A DNA stretch of 64,000 nucleotides from UBA11612 sp964475755. Its GTDB lineage: Bacteria; Pseudomonadota; Alphaproteobacteria; Rhodospirillales; Rhodospirillaceae. The position numbers were made by a program, and so were the translations under genes. Positions 24,718 through 33,869 of the stretch are shown piece after piece; position 1 is the first letter of the stretch, and the number at the start of each line of letters is the position of its first letter. A model generated the notes under the pieces. The model was not told where the DNA came from. It saw only the letters and a program-made list of their open reading frames with translations, and searched no databases. The stretch spans positions 1 to 64,000 of the forward strand of contig CAYYXR010000003.1 of the NCBI GenBank assembly GCA_964475755.1, in the 5' to 3' direction.

Positions 24718-26604
24718 CTATATCACCAGCGGCGCGGCGTTGAAGCGGCTGGAGCGTAGGTTCTCTTCAAAGAGGTCGGTGAGTTGGGTCATGACCGCAC
24801 CGCCCAGTTCGTCGGCGTCCATCAAGGTCACGGCGCGTTTGTAGTAGCGCGTGACGTCGTGGCCGATGCCGATGGCCAGAAGCTGGATATCGGAAAAGTT
24901 TTCGATATAGGTAATGACCTCGCGCAGGTGCTGTTCCAGGTAGTTGCCCGGATTTACAGAAAGCGTTGAATCGTCCACCGGCGCGCCGTCGGAAATCACC
25001 ATCAGAATCCGGCGCTGCTCGCCGCGCGCGGCGAGGCGGTTGTGGGCCCAGGCCAGAGCTTCGCCGTCGATGTTTTCCTTGAGGATGCCCTCGCGCAGCA
25101 TGAGGCCGAGATTTTTGCGCGCCCGCCGCCACGGCATGTCGGCCGATTTGTAGACGATGTGTCTGAGGTCGTTGAGCCGGCCGGGATTGGCGGGCTTGCC
25201 GCTTTCCATCCACAGCCGGCGCGACTGGCCGCCTTTCCACTGGCTTGTGGTGAAGCCGAGGATTTCCACTTTCACCGCGCAGCGTTCCAGCGTGCGTGCG
25301 AGCAGGTCGGCGGTCATCGCGGCGATGGAAATGGGGCGTCCGCGCATCGAGCCGGAATTGTCGATCAGGAGCGTAACCACGGTATCGCGAAACTCGGTCT
25401 CCTTCTCGCGCTTGAAGGAAAGGGAGTGCAATGGATTGGCAACGACGCGGGCCAGGCGCCCCGCATCGAGCAGCCCTTCCTCCAGATCGAATTCCCAACT
25501 GCGCTGCTGCTGGGCCATGAGCTTGCGCTGAAGGCGGTTGGCGAGGCGAGAGACCACACCTTGCAAGTGGGCGAGCTGGCGGTCGAGCTGAAGGCGCAGA
25601 CGTGCCAGTTCCTGCGGGTCGCACAGATCGGCGGCGTCTTCCACCTGATCGAAGCGGGTGGTGAAGGCGCGGTATGCGTCCTTGTTCGGGCCGCGATTGT
25701 GACCCTGGGGCGGCGCGGTTTGCTTGGCCTCCGTGTCCTGGTCGGCATCCTCGGCCATAGCCTCGCCCTGGGCCTCGCCTTGGTCGTCGTCAACGGCGTC
25801 GCGGTCCATTTCCATGGCGCCCGCCGGGGCTTCGCCGGTTTCCGCTTGGTCCTCGGGCTGATCGCCTTGAGCGTCGTCGCCTTCGTCTTCGTCGCCCTCG
25901 GACTCGGCCTCGTCCTGATCACCGGCGTCTTCTTCTTCCTCCATGTCCTGAACGTTGTCGCGCTCCAGCTGAAGGGTCTCGATCAAACGACGCAAAATGT
26001 CCGCCGCGGCCTTTTGGTTGTTGATGTTGGCGTCGAGCGCGTCCAAATCCGCATCCAGCTTTTTGCCGAACTCGGACTTCAGCACCTCGTTGATGTGCGC
26101 GCCGACGTTGCCCATCTCGATGGCGTTGCAGCGCGAGTGCACCAAAACACGCAATGCGTCATTGAGACTGATTTGCGAGAGCGCACTGGCGGTCTGGTAG
26201 CCCTCATGAGACAGGCGCTGCTCAAGGGCCTGCCCCAGGTTCTTGCCCATCCCTGCGTATTGCTTGGCGCCCAGGACCTCAACGCGGGCTTGCTCCATGG
26301 CGTTGTAGGCGTCCACGGCATCTTTGCTGTGGGGCATGCGCTTGGCGTGAACCGAGGTGTTGTGGTGTTTAAGGCGAGCAGCGACGGCATCGGCCGCGCC
26401 GCGCAACTTGACCACGGCTTCCGATGTCAGTTTGTGCGGCGGCATGGGCAGGCGGATTTCGCCCGATGGTGAAATGCCGACGCGCTGGTTGGCCGCGACC
26501 GGCGTGTAGAGAACGGTTGCCTCCTTCACGCCGCCGATCGCCTTGACCGTTGCGGTGGTCGCCGACTTGAACACTTCGGTTTTCGAAGGTCCTCGGTCGG
26601 CCAT
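24718..26604 (-). CDS. cobT: Aerobic cobaltochelatase subunit CobT
   Basis: 628 residues. N-terminal CobT domain, then a very acidic Glu/Asp-rich linker (about 220-300), then a C-terminal von Willebrand A domain with the MIDAS motif DNSGSMRG near residue 414. With CobS it forms the AAA+ chaperone-like ring that drives CobN to insert Co2+ into hydrogenobyrinic acid a,c-diamide in aerobic cobalamin synthesis. CobN is not in this window. The ATG at 26604 gives the common family start; a GTG seven codons upstream is possible. Follows cobS by 72 bases on the same strand. Confidence 0.95.
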   Translation of the reverse strand: MADRGPSKTEVFKSATTATVKAIGGVKEATVLYTPVAANQRVGISPSGEIRLPMPPHKLTSEAVVKLRGAADAVAARLKHHNTSVHAKRMPHSKDAVDAYNAMEQARVEVLGAKQYAGMGKNLGQALEQRLSHEGYQTASALSQISLNDALRVLVHSRCNAIEMGNVGAHINEVLKSEFGKKLDADLDALDANINNQKAAADILRRLIETLQLERDNVQDMEEEEDAGDQDEAESEGDEDEGDDAQGDQPEDQAETGEAPAGAMEMDRDAVDDDQGEAQGEAMAEDADQDTEAKQTAPPQGHNRGPNKDAYRAFTTRFDQVEDAADLCDPQELARLRLQLDRQLAHLQGVVSRLANRLQRKLMAQQQRSWEFDLEEGLLDAGRLARVVANPLHSLSFKREKETEFRDTVVTLLIDNSGSMRGRPISIAAMTADLLARTLERCAVKVEILGFTTSQWKGGQSRRLWMESGKPANPGRLNDLRHIVYKSADMPWRRARKNLGLMLREGILKENIDGEALAWAHNRLAARGEQRRILMVISDGAPVDDSTLSVNPGNYLEQHLREVITYIENFSDIQLLAIGIGHDVTRYYKRAVTLMDADELGGAVMTQLTDLFEENLRSSRFNAAPLVI

Positions 26605-26676
26605 TGTCGAGGGTCTGTTCTTCACTGGAGCAATCCGTGCGTGCCTGCCTCAATGTCGCATGAGGCCGCCACCGAT

Positions 26677-27675
26677 TTAGGCGACGGCTACAACCGCCGA
26701 GCCGGAAATCTCTTCGCCGAAACACCGTTGATAGTATTCGGCGATGATCGGCCGTTCCGTTTCGTCGCATTTGTTGAGGAAGGTGACGCGGAACGCATAG
26801 CCAAGATCATCGAAGATTTCGTTGTTCTCGGCCCAGCTTATGACCGTGCGCGGCGACATGACGGTGGAGATATCGCCGGCCATAAAGCCCGCGCGGGTCA
26901 GGTCGGCGACATCGACCATGTTGGAGATGATCTTCCGTCCCTTGGCATTGTCGTAGCCCTTTACCTTCGCGAGGACGATTTCCTGTTCGGCGTCGTGCTC
27001 AAGATAATTGAGCGTCGCAACGATGTTCCAGCGGTCCATCTGACCTTGGTTGATCTGCTGGGTGCCGTGATAGAGGCCGGTGGTGTCCCCCAGGCCAACG
27101 GTGTTCGTTGTTGCGAACAGACGGAACGCCGGGCTGGGATGAATCACCTTGTTTTGATCGAGAAGGGTAAGGCGGCCTTCAACTTCCAGCACGCGCTGAA
27201 TTACGAACATCACGTCGGGACGGCCCGCGTCGTATTCGTCGAACACAAGCGCCACCGGATTTTGAAGTGCCCAGGGCAGCAAGCCTTCGCGAAACTCCGT
27301 GACCTGCACACCGTTGCGAATAACGATGGCATCCTTGCCGATGAGGTCGATCCGGCTGATGTGGCTGTCCAGATTGACCCGCACGCACGGCCAATTCAGC
27401 CGGGCGGCCACCTGCTCGATATGCGTTGACTTCCCGGTGCCGTGATAGCCCTGAATGAGGACGCGGCGGTTGTGCGCAAACCCCGCAAGGATCGCGATGG
27501 TCGTCTCGTGATCGAACCGATAGGCCTCGTCGATATCCGGCACGTGTTCGGTGCGCTGCGAGAAGGCCGGCACCTTCATGTCCGTGTCCAAGCCAAACAC
27601 CTCGCGCGCCGATACCGTGCGATCGGGCGTGGTGATACCGAGATCCGACTGTGTATTTATCGTACGTTTGCTCAT
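26677..27675 (-). CDS. cobS: Aerobic cobaltochelatase subunit CobS
   Basis: 332 residues. AAA+ ATPase of the MoxR/CobS group: N-terminal VSAREVFGLDTDMKVPAF, Walker A GYHGTGKS at residues 76-83, Walker B ALVFDEYDAG, sensor region LFATTNTVGLGDTTG. Hexamerises and works with CobT and CobN to insert cobalt. The ATG at 27675 is preferred to a GTG one codon upstream. It is preceded by the J-domain gene and followed by cobT, an arrangement common in alphaproteobacteria. Confidence 0.95.
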   Translation of the reverse strand: MSKRTINTQSDLGITTPDRTVSAREVFGLDTDMKVPAFSQRTEHVPDIDEAYRFDHETTIAILAGFAHNRRVLIQGYHGTGKSTHIEQVAARLNWPCVRVNLDSHISRIDLIGKDAIVIRNGVQVTEFREGLLPWALQNPVALVFDEYDAGRPDVMFVIQRVLEVEGRLTLLDQNKVIHPSPAFRLFATTNTVGLGDTTGLYHGTQQINQGQMDRWNIVATLNYLEHDAEQEIVLAKVKGYDNAKGRKIISNMVDVADLTRAGFMAGDISTVMSPRTVISWAENNEIFDDLGYAFRVTFLNKCDETERPIIAEYYQRCFGEEISGSAVVAVA

Positions 27676-27791
27676 CACTTGTATCCGGGTCCACGGGCGG
27701 GCCCGTCCTTCCTTCTGACGGTCTTATGGCATGCCGATGCCCATGGGGCAATCGGTCCGGAATGGGGCTGATTGAGCCTCTGCCCCGGAAA

Positions 27792-28394
27792 TCAGTGGGC
27801 GGTGGACAAGGCCTCGCGAAGGGTTCTGTAGGCCTCGTTGATGACCTGCATGCGCTTTTCCGCTTCGCGCGAGCCGCCGTTTGCATCCGGATGGTGCTGT
27901 TTCACCAGAGTCTTGTACCTATAGCGCAGGGATTCAAGGGTGAGAGGGGCGGTTAAGTCGAGGACCTTGAGCGCTTTATCTTCCGCCGCCGTCCGTCCAC
28001 TGCGCGGGCGGGCGGCATGCGCGTCTTTGCGCGCTGTCTCATCGAAGGCTGTACCTGCCGCAAATCCGAAAGGATCGTGCACTTTCGTACGGCCGGGCTG
28101 AAAGCGGCATTCGCCGCCGATCCGCCATGTGGGGCGCTCCCAGGTGACCGAACGGCGGATCTCATCCTCGATTTCCTCAGGCGAGAGACCGGCATTGTAA
28201 TTCCAGGCCGCGTTGAATACACGAATGTGTTCCAAACAGAAGAATTGGTATTCGCTCAGCGTGCGGTCTGTCGGTGCGCGGTGTTCGCCGGACTCGCGGC
28301 ATCCCGGCCACGCGCACGTTTCGCTGCCGGTGGTTGGGAGTTCATCCAGCGGGTCGGAATGGGCTCTGCCGTGTGCGCGGACCTGTTGGGTCAT
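27792..28394 (-). CDS. J-domain (DnaJ-like) protein
   Basis: 200 residues. The C-terminal 60 residues are a J domain with the HPD motif (YKTLVKQHHPDANGGSREAE). The N-terminal part carries a cysteine cluster, CAWPGCRESGEHR and YQFFCLEHI, that could bind zinc. J domains stimulate DnaK-type chaperones; the client is unknown. The ATG at 28394 has CGGGAG upstream; a longer reading from 28475 lacks one. Lies just upstream of cobS-cobT and divergent from bolA. Confidence 0.85.
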   Translation of the reverse strand: MTQQVRAHGRAHSDPLDELPTTGSETCAWPGCRESGEHRAPTDRTLSEYQFFCLEHIRVFNAAWNYNAGLSPEEIEDEIRRSVTWERPTWRIGGECRFQPGRTKVHDPFGFAAGTAFDETARKDAHAARPRSGRTAAEDKALKVLDLTAPLTLESLRYRYKTLVKQHHPDANGGSREAEKRMQVINEAYRTLREALSTAH

Positions 28395-28486
28395 CGTAAC
28401 TCCCGAATGCCCATTATGTTGACGTCTTTTGCCGCCGGACAATCTTGTTTCTTTTTCCATTGTGTGCTTCGACATATGCCGAACGA

Positions 28487-28777
28487 ATGGACCTGGATAT
28501 GAATACTTACGCCGAGCGCATCAGACAAAAAGTCACCGAGGCCTTCCAGCCTACCCGACTGGAAATCAAGGACGATTCTGCCCGTCACGCGGGTCACGCG
28601 GGCGCACATCCGGACGGCGGCGGGGAAACGCATTTTAACGTGCTTATCGAATCGGCGTCATTTGCCGGCAAGTCGCGGGTTGAGCGGCAACGTCTTGTCT
28701 ATGATGTGCTGGCTCAAGAACTGAAAGAGCGCGTCCACGCGCTTTCACTCAAGCTGTCTGTGCCCGACGACGCTTAG
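28487..28777 (+). CDS. BolA family protein
   Basis: 96 residues (92 if ATG 28499 is used; neither start has a good ribosome site). Conserved BolA features: IRQKVTEAFQPTRLEIKDDS, then the HAGHAG histidine cluster, THFNVLIESASFAGKSRVERQR and LKERVHALSLKL. BolA proteins bind monothiol glutaredoxins and iron-sulfur clusters and influence morphology and stress response. Divergent from the J-domain/cobST genes, convergent with the DUF2889 gene three bases away. Confidence 0.9.
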   Translation: MDLDMNTYAERIRQKVTEAFQPTRLEIKDDSARHAGHAGAHPDGGGETHFNVLIESASFAGKSRVERQRLVYDVLAQELKERVHALSLKLSVPDDA

Positions 28778-28780
28778 GCG

Positions 28781-29344
28781 TTATTCGCCGGTATAGAATT
28801 CCGGAAAATCCCGCTTCACCACCGGGCCGTCCGACGCCCAGGCGTGACACGTATTGATAACCGGGTGCTTTACGTTTTCACCACGGGCGCGCGCTTCATC
28901 CAGTTGTTTGTGACGACGTTTGGCTGTGGTTTGAAACAGCGTGGTGGCCATGGGTCCAAGGATGTCCACAAGATGCACGCAGCCTTTCGTGCCGCCGAGC
29001 ACGTCGCGCACGGCTTTGCGAAAACCTTTGGTGAGACTCAAGCCGATGAGCTTACGGAAGCTCGGGGTGATGGTGTGACAAATGCGGTAGGGGGAGTAAT
29101 CCTGTTTGGCCACGGCGTCAGTGATTTCCATATCGTCGTTCACCCTCAGGCGCAGCCCCATGCCATGCATCGGCTCGCCGGCGGGGATGTTTCCGCGTTC
29201 TGGGGCGTCCGGAATGGCATATGTTTTGACGTCCGTGATCCAGCCTTCGACTTCCCATGCGCCGTCGGTGCGTTCAAAGCCTTGGCATGTGATCGTGCGG
29301 GTATGAAGAAGTTTGCGTTTTACGTCGGGTGGAGGCAGCGGCAT
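28781..29344 (-). CDS. DUF2889 protein, copy 1
   Basis: 187 residues. DUF2889 family: HTRTITCQGFERTDGAWEVE, WITDVKTYAIPDAPERG, PMHGMGLRLRVNDDMEITDA, the DYSPYRICHTITPSF segment and CVHLVDILGPMATTLFQT. The family is common near acyl-CoA metabolism genes in proteobacteria, but its biochemical role is not known to me. The start lies four bases after the stop of the paralogous gene upstream, so the two are co-translated. Convergent with bolA. Confidence 0.85.
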   Translation of the reverse strand: MPLPPPDVKRKLLHTRTITCQGFERTDGAWEVEGWITDVKTYAIPDAPERGNIPAGEPMHGMGLRLRVNDDMEITDAVAKQDYSPYRICHTITPSFRKLIGLSLTKGFRKAVRDVLGGTKGCVHLVDILGPMATTLFQTTAKRRHKQLDEARARGENVKHPVINTCHAWASDGPVVKRDFPEFYTGE

Positions 29345-29348
29345 GGCT

Positions 29349-29912
29349 CTACTTGCCTCCCGTATACAGTGTCGGAAATTCGCGTTTCGTGACACCGCCG
29401 TCGGTAGACCACGCGTGGCAGGCGTTCACGAAGAACGGCATGACCTTCTCGCCGCGCTGTTCACGGACTTGAAAATCTTTGTAGCGAATCTCGTCAACGG
29501 TCTGATAGGCCGTGGTCGCCATAGGACCCAACAAATCAAATAGGTGCGTGCAACCCTTGATCCCGCCGACCAGTTCGCGTGCGGCACGCATGAATCCCTT
29601 GTTGAGATTGAGGCCAGCCAGTTTGCTGAAGTTGGGAGTGATGTCGGGGCAAATTCGGTAGGGGGAAAAATCCGTAACAGCCACCATGGCGTGGACGTTC
29701 AATTCAAGATCGTATGTCATGCGCAGGCCCATGCCGTGAATCGGCTCGCCTGGCGTGACAACGCCGCGTTCTTTATTTTTGAACTCGTATGTTTTGACGT
29801 CGGTGATCCATCCGTCAATGTCCCACATCCCATCTTCCCGCTCAAAGCCTTCGCAGACGATTTTGCGGGTGTGGATAAGTTCGCGCGCGTGGGTTGGGTC
29901 AGGCAACGGCAT
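29349..29912 (-). CDS. DUF2889 protein, copy 2
   Basis: 187 residues, a clear paralogue of the gene that follows it: HTRKIVCEGFEREDGMWDID, WITDVKTYEFKNKERG, PIHGMGLRMTYDLELNVHAM, DFSPYRICPDITPNFSKL, CTHLFDLLGPMATTAYQT. The two copies are equal in length and align without gaps by eye, pointing to tandem duplication. The ATG at 29912 lacks a strong ribosome site; in-frame codons further upstream add an unconserved tail. Confidence 0.85.
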   Translation of the reverse strand: MPLPDPTHARELIHTRKIVCEGFEREDGMWDIDGWITDVKTYEFKNKERGVVTPGEPIHGMGLRMTYDLELNVHAMVAVTDFSPYRICPDITPNFSKLAGLNLNKGFMRAARELVGGIKGCTHLFDLLGPMATTAYQTVDEIRYKDFQVREQRGEKVMPFFVNACHAWSTDGGVTKREFPTLYTGGK

Positions 29913-30075
29913 TGATAATTTTCTGCTCGAATAGCTGGGCGTTTGTCTGCGCGCACATATAAGGGTCCAGGCCTTATTCGACAAGGCAATGATTGCTGTC
30001 GAGTCCGAACACGATCTCGTATTCTTGGCAGCGGTGCTGATGTACTGTGGGGGCGTCCAGCATGGCGAGGTATAA

Positions 30076-30774
30076 ATGTCTGAAACAATTCATTTTGGCT
30101 TCCTTTTGTTTCCCGATATCACGCAGCTGGATTTGACCGGGCCGGCGGAGGTGTTCGGGTCGGCGCCGGGTGCGCAGATCCATCTGATTTGGAAATCACT
30201 TTCGCCGGTTCCAACGAGCGCAGGATGGAAGATCGTCCCAACCACGTCGATCGAGACCTGTCCGCAGTTGGACGTGATTTGCGTTCCTGGCGGCCCCGGC
30301 CAGATTGCACTCATGGACGATGCGCCCGTTCTTGCGTTTTTGCATCGGCAAGCAGAGCGCGCGCATTTTGTAACATCGGTCTGCACTGGATCATTGGTGC
30401 TGGGCGCGGCCGGGCTGCTGCGCGGATACCGAGCGGCATGCCATTGGATGTCTAAAAATCAGCTCGAATTGTTCGGTGCCATTCCCGATGACGCGCGTGT
30501 TGTCAGAGATCGAAACCGCATTACCGGCGGTGGCGTGACAGCGGGAATCGATTTCGGCCTGACAGTCGTGGCTGAACTCTATGGGGAAGAAACGGCAAAA
30601 TCGATTCAACTTGCCATCGAATATAATCCGCAACCGCCCTTTGCCGCCGGGTCGCCGGTCGGCGCGGGGAGGAAGGTGACTGAGCGCGTCACGGAAAACG
30701 CGCAAGCGCGTCAGGCGCGCCGCCTTGATGCAAGCAAGAAAGCTGCAGCGAACCTCGCGGCGGCCGGTTGTTAA
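30076..30774 (+). CDS. DJ-1/PfpI family protein, isonitrile-hydratase-like
   Basis: 232 residues. The nucleophile elbow with its Cys is in VTSVCTGSLVLGAAGLL (about residue 101). GFLLFPDITQLDLTGPAEVF at the N-terminus and VICVPGGPGQ (holding the conserved acidic/Gly region) match the InhA isonitrile-hydratase-like subgroup. Members are hydrolases, glyoxalases or regulators; there is no C-terminal AraC domain, so it is not a regulator of that kind. The C-terminal 40 residues are basic and extra. GCGAGG precedes the ATG. Its last four bases overlap the CBS gene. Confidence 0.85.
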   Translation: MSETIHFGFLLFPDITQLDLTGPAEVFGSAPGAQIHLIWKSLSPVPTSAGWKIVPTTSIETCPQLDVICVPGGPGQIALMDDAPVLAFLHRQAERAHFVTSVCTGSLVLGAAGLLRGYRAACHWMSKNQLELFGAIPDDARVVRDRNRITGGGVTAGIDFGLTVVAELYGEETAKSIQLAIEYNPQPPFAAGSPVGAGRKVTERVTENAQARQARRLDASKKAAANLAAAGC

Positions 30775-31217
30775 GCCATGCCGTAGCTTTCGCCGTAGAT
30801 AAAGGCGTTGCGCTCTTTCAAGTCCTGCTCGAGTTCGCCGTTGTAGACGGCGTAAATATCGCGCACCGAGACCATGCCCACCACTTTATCGTTTTCCACG
30901 ACGGGTAAGTGACGATAGCCGTGATTCTTCATCATATGGATGGCATCCGCCGTGGTGTCGTGCGGGGACAGGGTGTCCGGGTTTTCCGTCATGACCTGGC
31001 TGACTTCGGCGCTGTCCGGATTGACGCCCGCTGCGATTACGCGCGCCGTCATATCTCTTTCGGTAACAATCCCAACCAGCTTGTCCGCATTCATGACCAG
31101 AACAGCGGCAATTTTCTTGTCACGCATCAGCTTCGCCGCTGTGCGCACGGTATCTTTCGGCGAAACCTTTTGAAGAACTTGATCGCTAATGACGTCAGGC
31201 ACGATCTTGCGGATCAT
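30771..31217 (-). CDS. Two-CBS-domain protein
   Basis: 148 residues made of a CBS pair: VSPKDTVRTAAKLMRDKKIAAVLV with KLVGIVTERDM, and TTADAIHMMKNHGYRHLPVV with KVVGMVSVRDIYAVY. Such stand-alone pairs bind adenosine nucleotides and act as energy or redox sensors for partner proteins. GAGAGGAGGTT precedes the ATG at 31217. The longer reading from 31373 covers the ribosome site and is rejected. Tail-to-tail overlap of four bases with the DJ-1 gene. Confidence 0.9.
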   Translation of the reverse strand: MIRKIVPDVISDQVLQKVSPKDTVRTAAKLMRDKKIAAVLVMNADKLVGIVTERDMTARVIAAGVNPDSAEVSQVMTENPDTLSPHDTTADAIHMMKNHGYRHLPVVENDKVVGMVSVRDIYAVYNGELEQDLKERNAFIYGESYGMA

Positions 31218-31376
31218 AGGAACCTCCTCTCCCAGAGCGTCAAAGACGATGGAGGCCGTTCCCGACGGAAGACCGGCAACTGGAAACCCAGTCTTGAGCG
31301 GGGCAGCAAACCCCCTCGTGCTTAAAAGTGTGATCTTCGCCGGCGCGCCGGTCAAGCTGAACCTAAATTTCAACTA

Positions 31377-32681
31377 TTAGGCTGTGGCTGACTTAGAGGC
31401 CGAGGCGTGGTCTTTCGTTTCGTTTGGCGGGGTTATGCGGATCAAGGTCAGCTGATTTCTGTTGCGCCGCATCACCTGGAACCGGAACCCGTGGAATAGA
31501 AAATTCTGGCCAACCTCGGGAATCGCACGCGCTTCGTGCAGGACAAGCCCCGCAACGGTCGAAGCTTTGTCGTCCGGCAATTGCCAGTCCAACTCGCGGC
31601 TGAGGTCGCGCAGCGTAACGCTTCCCTCGACCGAATAGGAGCCGTCTTTCTCGGGGCGCACGCCAGCAACCGGGATGTCGGTTTCGTCGCCGATGTCCCC
31701 GACGATTTCTTCCAGAATATCCTCGAGCGTCACCACGCCGACCAATGTGCCGTACTCGTCCACAACAAGGGCAAAGTGTTCGCGGCGCTCACGGAAGGCG
31801 TTGAGTTGGTCGAGCAGACTTGTCGTGTCTGGAATGAACCACGGCTTCGCGGCAACGGATAAAATATCAAGGCGTTCAACATTGCCGCCGGCGGCATGAA
31901 TGGCGCGCAGCAGGGCCTTTGCGTGAATGACGCCAATAATGTTTTCCGGACGCTCGCGCCACAACGGCACACGCGAATATGGACTGGCCGCCACTTGTTC
32001 CACGATCTCGGCAATTGGAAGATCGGCGTTCACCGTCACGACCTTGCGCCGGTGAATCACAATTTCCTCGACGGCGACGTCGGCGAGATCGAGAACGCTA
32101 CGCAGCATTGCGCGCTCATGTTTGATCTCTTCCTTGATCGTGCCGAGGCCCATTTGCAGATCGATGACGCCGCGCAGCTCCGCAAGTACCTGAGTGGCGC
32201 TGCCCACGTTCGATGTGTTAACGCCCATGAGTGAAAGAAACCCGCGCACAATGGATTGGATCACAATGTTTATGGGTGTCAGCAGCTTGACCAGAAAATT
32301 CATAATTGGCGCGACTGCACGCGCCATGCTCAGCGTATGGGTCAGAGCGTAGGTTTTAGGCAGAATCTCCGCAAAGATCAGAACGAGAACGGTCATCACC
32401 GCCGTTGCCAAGGCCACACCGGAATCGCCGAACAAATCGATCATGACCGCGGTCGCCATGGCCGAGGCACCGATGTTGACGAGGTTGTTGCCGATCAAGA
32501 TGGTGCTGATCAGGCTTTCGCGATGCTGCAGCATGCGGTTGACGACGGCCGCGCGCTTATCCCCGTCCTGCTCCATCTGGTGCATGAGCGCCCTGGAGGT
32601 TGCGGTGAGCGCCGTTTCGGAGCCTGAAAAAAACGCCGAGGCGAATATCAGCAAAAGGATGATTGCGAGAGTGACTTCCAT
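31377..32681 (-). CDS. CNNM/CorC-HlyC family transporter
   Basis: 434 residues. An N-terminal DUF21 membrane domain (about 1-180, with FFSGSETALTATSRALMHQM), a CBS pair (about 205-335, including YSRVPLWRERPENIIGVIHA and ALVVDEYGTLVGVVTLEDIL), then a CorC_HlyC domain. The family mediates or regulates Mg2+/divalent cation efflux and is often misnamed hemolysin. Same strand as aroB, 33 bases downstream of it, so it may share its transcript. Confidence 0.9.
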   Translation of the reverse strand: MEVTLAIILLLIFASAFFSGSETALTATSRALMHQMEQDGDKRAAVVNRMLQHRESLISTILIGNNLVNIGASAMATAVMIDLFGDSGVALATAVMTVLVLIFAEILPKTYALTHTLSMARAVAPIMNFLVKLLTPINIVIQSIVRGFLSLMGVNTSNVGSATQVLAELRGVIDLQMGLGTIKEEIKHERAMLRSVLDLADVAVEEIVIHRRKVVTVNADLPIAEIVEQVAASPYSRVPLWRERPENIIGVIHAKALLRAIHAAGGNVERLDILSVAAKPWFIPDTTSLLDQLNAFRERREHFALVVDEYGTLVGVVTLEDILEEIVGDIGDETDIPVAGVRPEKDGSYSVEGSVTLRDLSRELDWQLPDDKASTVAGLVLHEARAIPEVGQNFLFHGFRFQVMRRNRNQLTLIRITPPNETKDHASASKSATA

Positions 32682-32714
32682 GAGAGTCTCTTGATTTTTG
32701 GATTGGCCGGAACG

Positions 32715-33869
32715 TCAGGCGGTAAGGCCCTGTTCCAGAGTTTGAATGATCTTGTCTTTGGGAACGCCGGACTCCAGGAATGCTTGGCCGATACCGCGCA
32801 CCAATACAAATGTGACATCCCCGTCTTTTACTTTTTTATCTTGCGACATATGGGCGAGAAGTTTTTCGGCGGTCAGGCCCGCGCCGCGTCCGGTTTTAGG
32901 TGCAGTGACCGGCAAGCCGACAGACTCAAAGTGGGCCCGCACGCGAGCTGCGTCGCCCGTGGGGCACAGACCGAGGCGCACCGATAAGTCAAAGGCCATG
33001 ACCATGCCGATGGCAACGCCTTCGCCGTGCAGCAGATCGTCGCCGTAGCCCATCTCGGCTTCAAGGGCATGACCAAACGTGTGTCCGAAATTGAGCAGAG
33101 CGCGCACGCCGCCTTCCTTTTCGTCAGCGGCAACGATCTTGGCCTTGGCCTCGCAGCTTTTTGTAATGCAATAACTCAATAACTCATGCGCGGTGTCTTC
33201 GTTGCCGATCGCATGCTGTCCGTTTTTCTCGAGCCACTCGAAAAAAGACGCGTCTCCCAGCAAGCCGTATTTGACGACTTCAGCGTATCCCGCAAGCCGC
33301 TCGCGCTTCGACAAAGTGATGAGCGTGTCCGTGTCGGCAATGACGAGACGTGGTTGGTGAAATGCGCCGACGAGGTTTTTACCTGCCCGCATATTGATGC
33401 CGGTCTTGCCGCCCACCGAACTGTCCACTTGCGCGAGCAGGGTTGTGGGGATTTGCACGAAGTCGACGCCGCGCAGTAAAACCGACGCGGCAAAGCCGGC
33501 AAGGTCGCCCACGACCCCGCCGCCCAGCGCGACGATCATGGTGGAGCGCTCGCATTTTGCCGCCAGCATGGCGTCCAGGATGCGGCTGAGATGATCGAAA
33601 TCCTTGCTGGCTTCGCCCGCCGGAACCACGACATGGCCCACGTCGATGCCCGCGGCTTGAAAGGTTTCCGTCAATGGGTCGAGATACAAAAGGGCGACGT
33701 TGCTGTCGGTAACAATGAACACGCGCTTTTGTTTGAGGACGTCGCTCATCAGGGTTGCGGCTTGCGCCAGCAGGCCGCGGCCGACATGGATATCGTATCC
33801 GCGCGCGCCTAAATCGACCTTGACCGTCGCGGCGGCCGTTTTGCCGGAATTGGATGTATCCGGACTCAT
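32715..33869 (-). CDS. aroB: 3-dehydroquinate synthase
   Basis: 384 residues. NAD-binding GGGVVGDLAGFAASVLLRGV and PTTLLAQVDSSVGGKTGIN are diagnostic; zinc ligands lie in the C-terminal part (NFGHTFGHALE). Converts DAHP to 3-dehydroquinate, step two of the shikimate pathway. The start overlaps the aroK stop by four bases (ATGA), a classic aroK-aroB operon. Confidence 0.97.
   Translation of the reverse strand: MSPDTSNSGKTAAATVKVDLGARGYDIHVGRGLLAQAATLMSDVLKQKRVFIVTDSNVALLYLDPLTETFQAAGIDVGHVVVPAGEASKDFDHLSRILDAMLAAKCERSTMIVALGGGVVGDLAGFAASVLLRGVDFVQIPTTLLAQVDSSVGGKTGINMRAGKNLVGAFHQPRLVIADTDTLITLSKRERLAGYAEVVKYGLLGDASFFEWLEKNGQHAIGNEDTAHELLSYCITKSCEAKAKIVAADEKEGGVRALLNFGHTFGHALEAEMGYGDDLLHGEGVAIGMVMAFDLSVRLGLCPTGDAARVRAHFESVGLPVTAPKTGRGAGLTAEKLLAHMSQDKKVKDGDVTFVLVRGIGQAFLESGVPKDKIIQTLEQGLTA

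Noticed and set aside
25042..26472. Long open frame (about 476 codons) on the plus strand
   Set aside because: It is antisense to cobT, a GC-rich gene whose complement lacks stops. It has no ribosome site and its product matches no family; CobT is certain.
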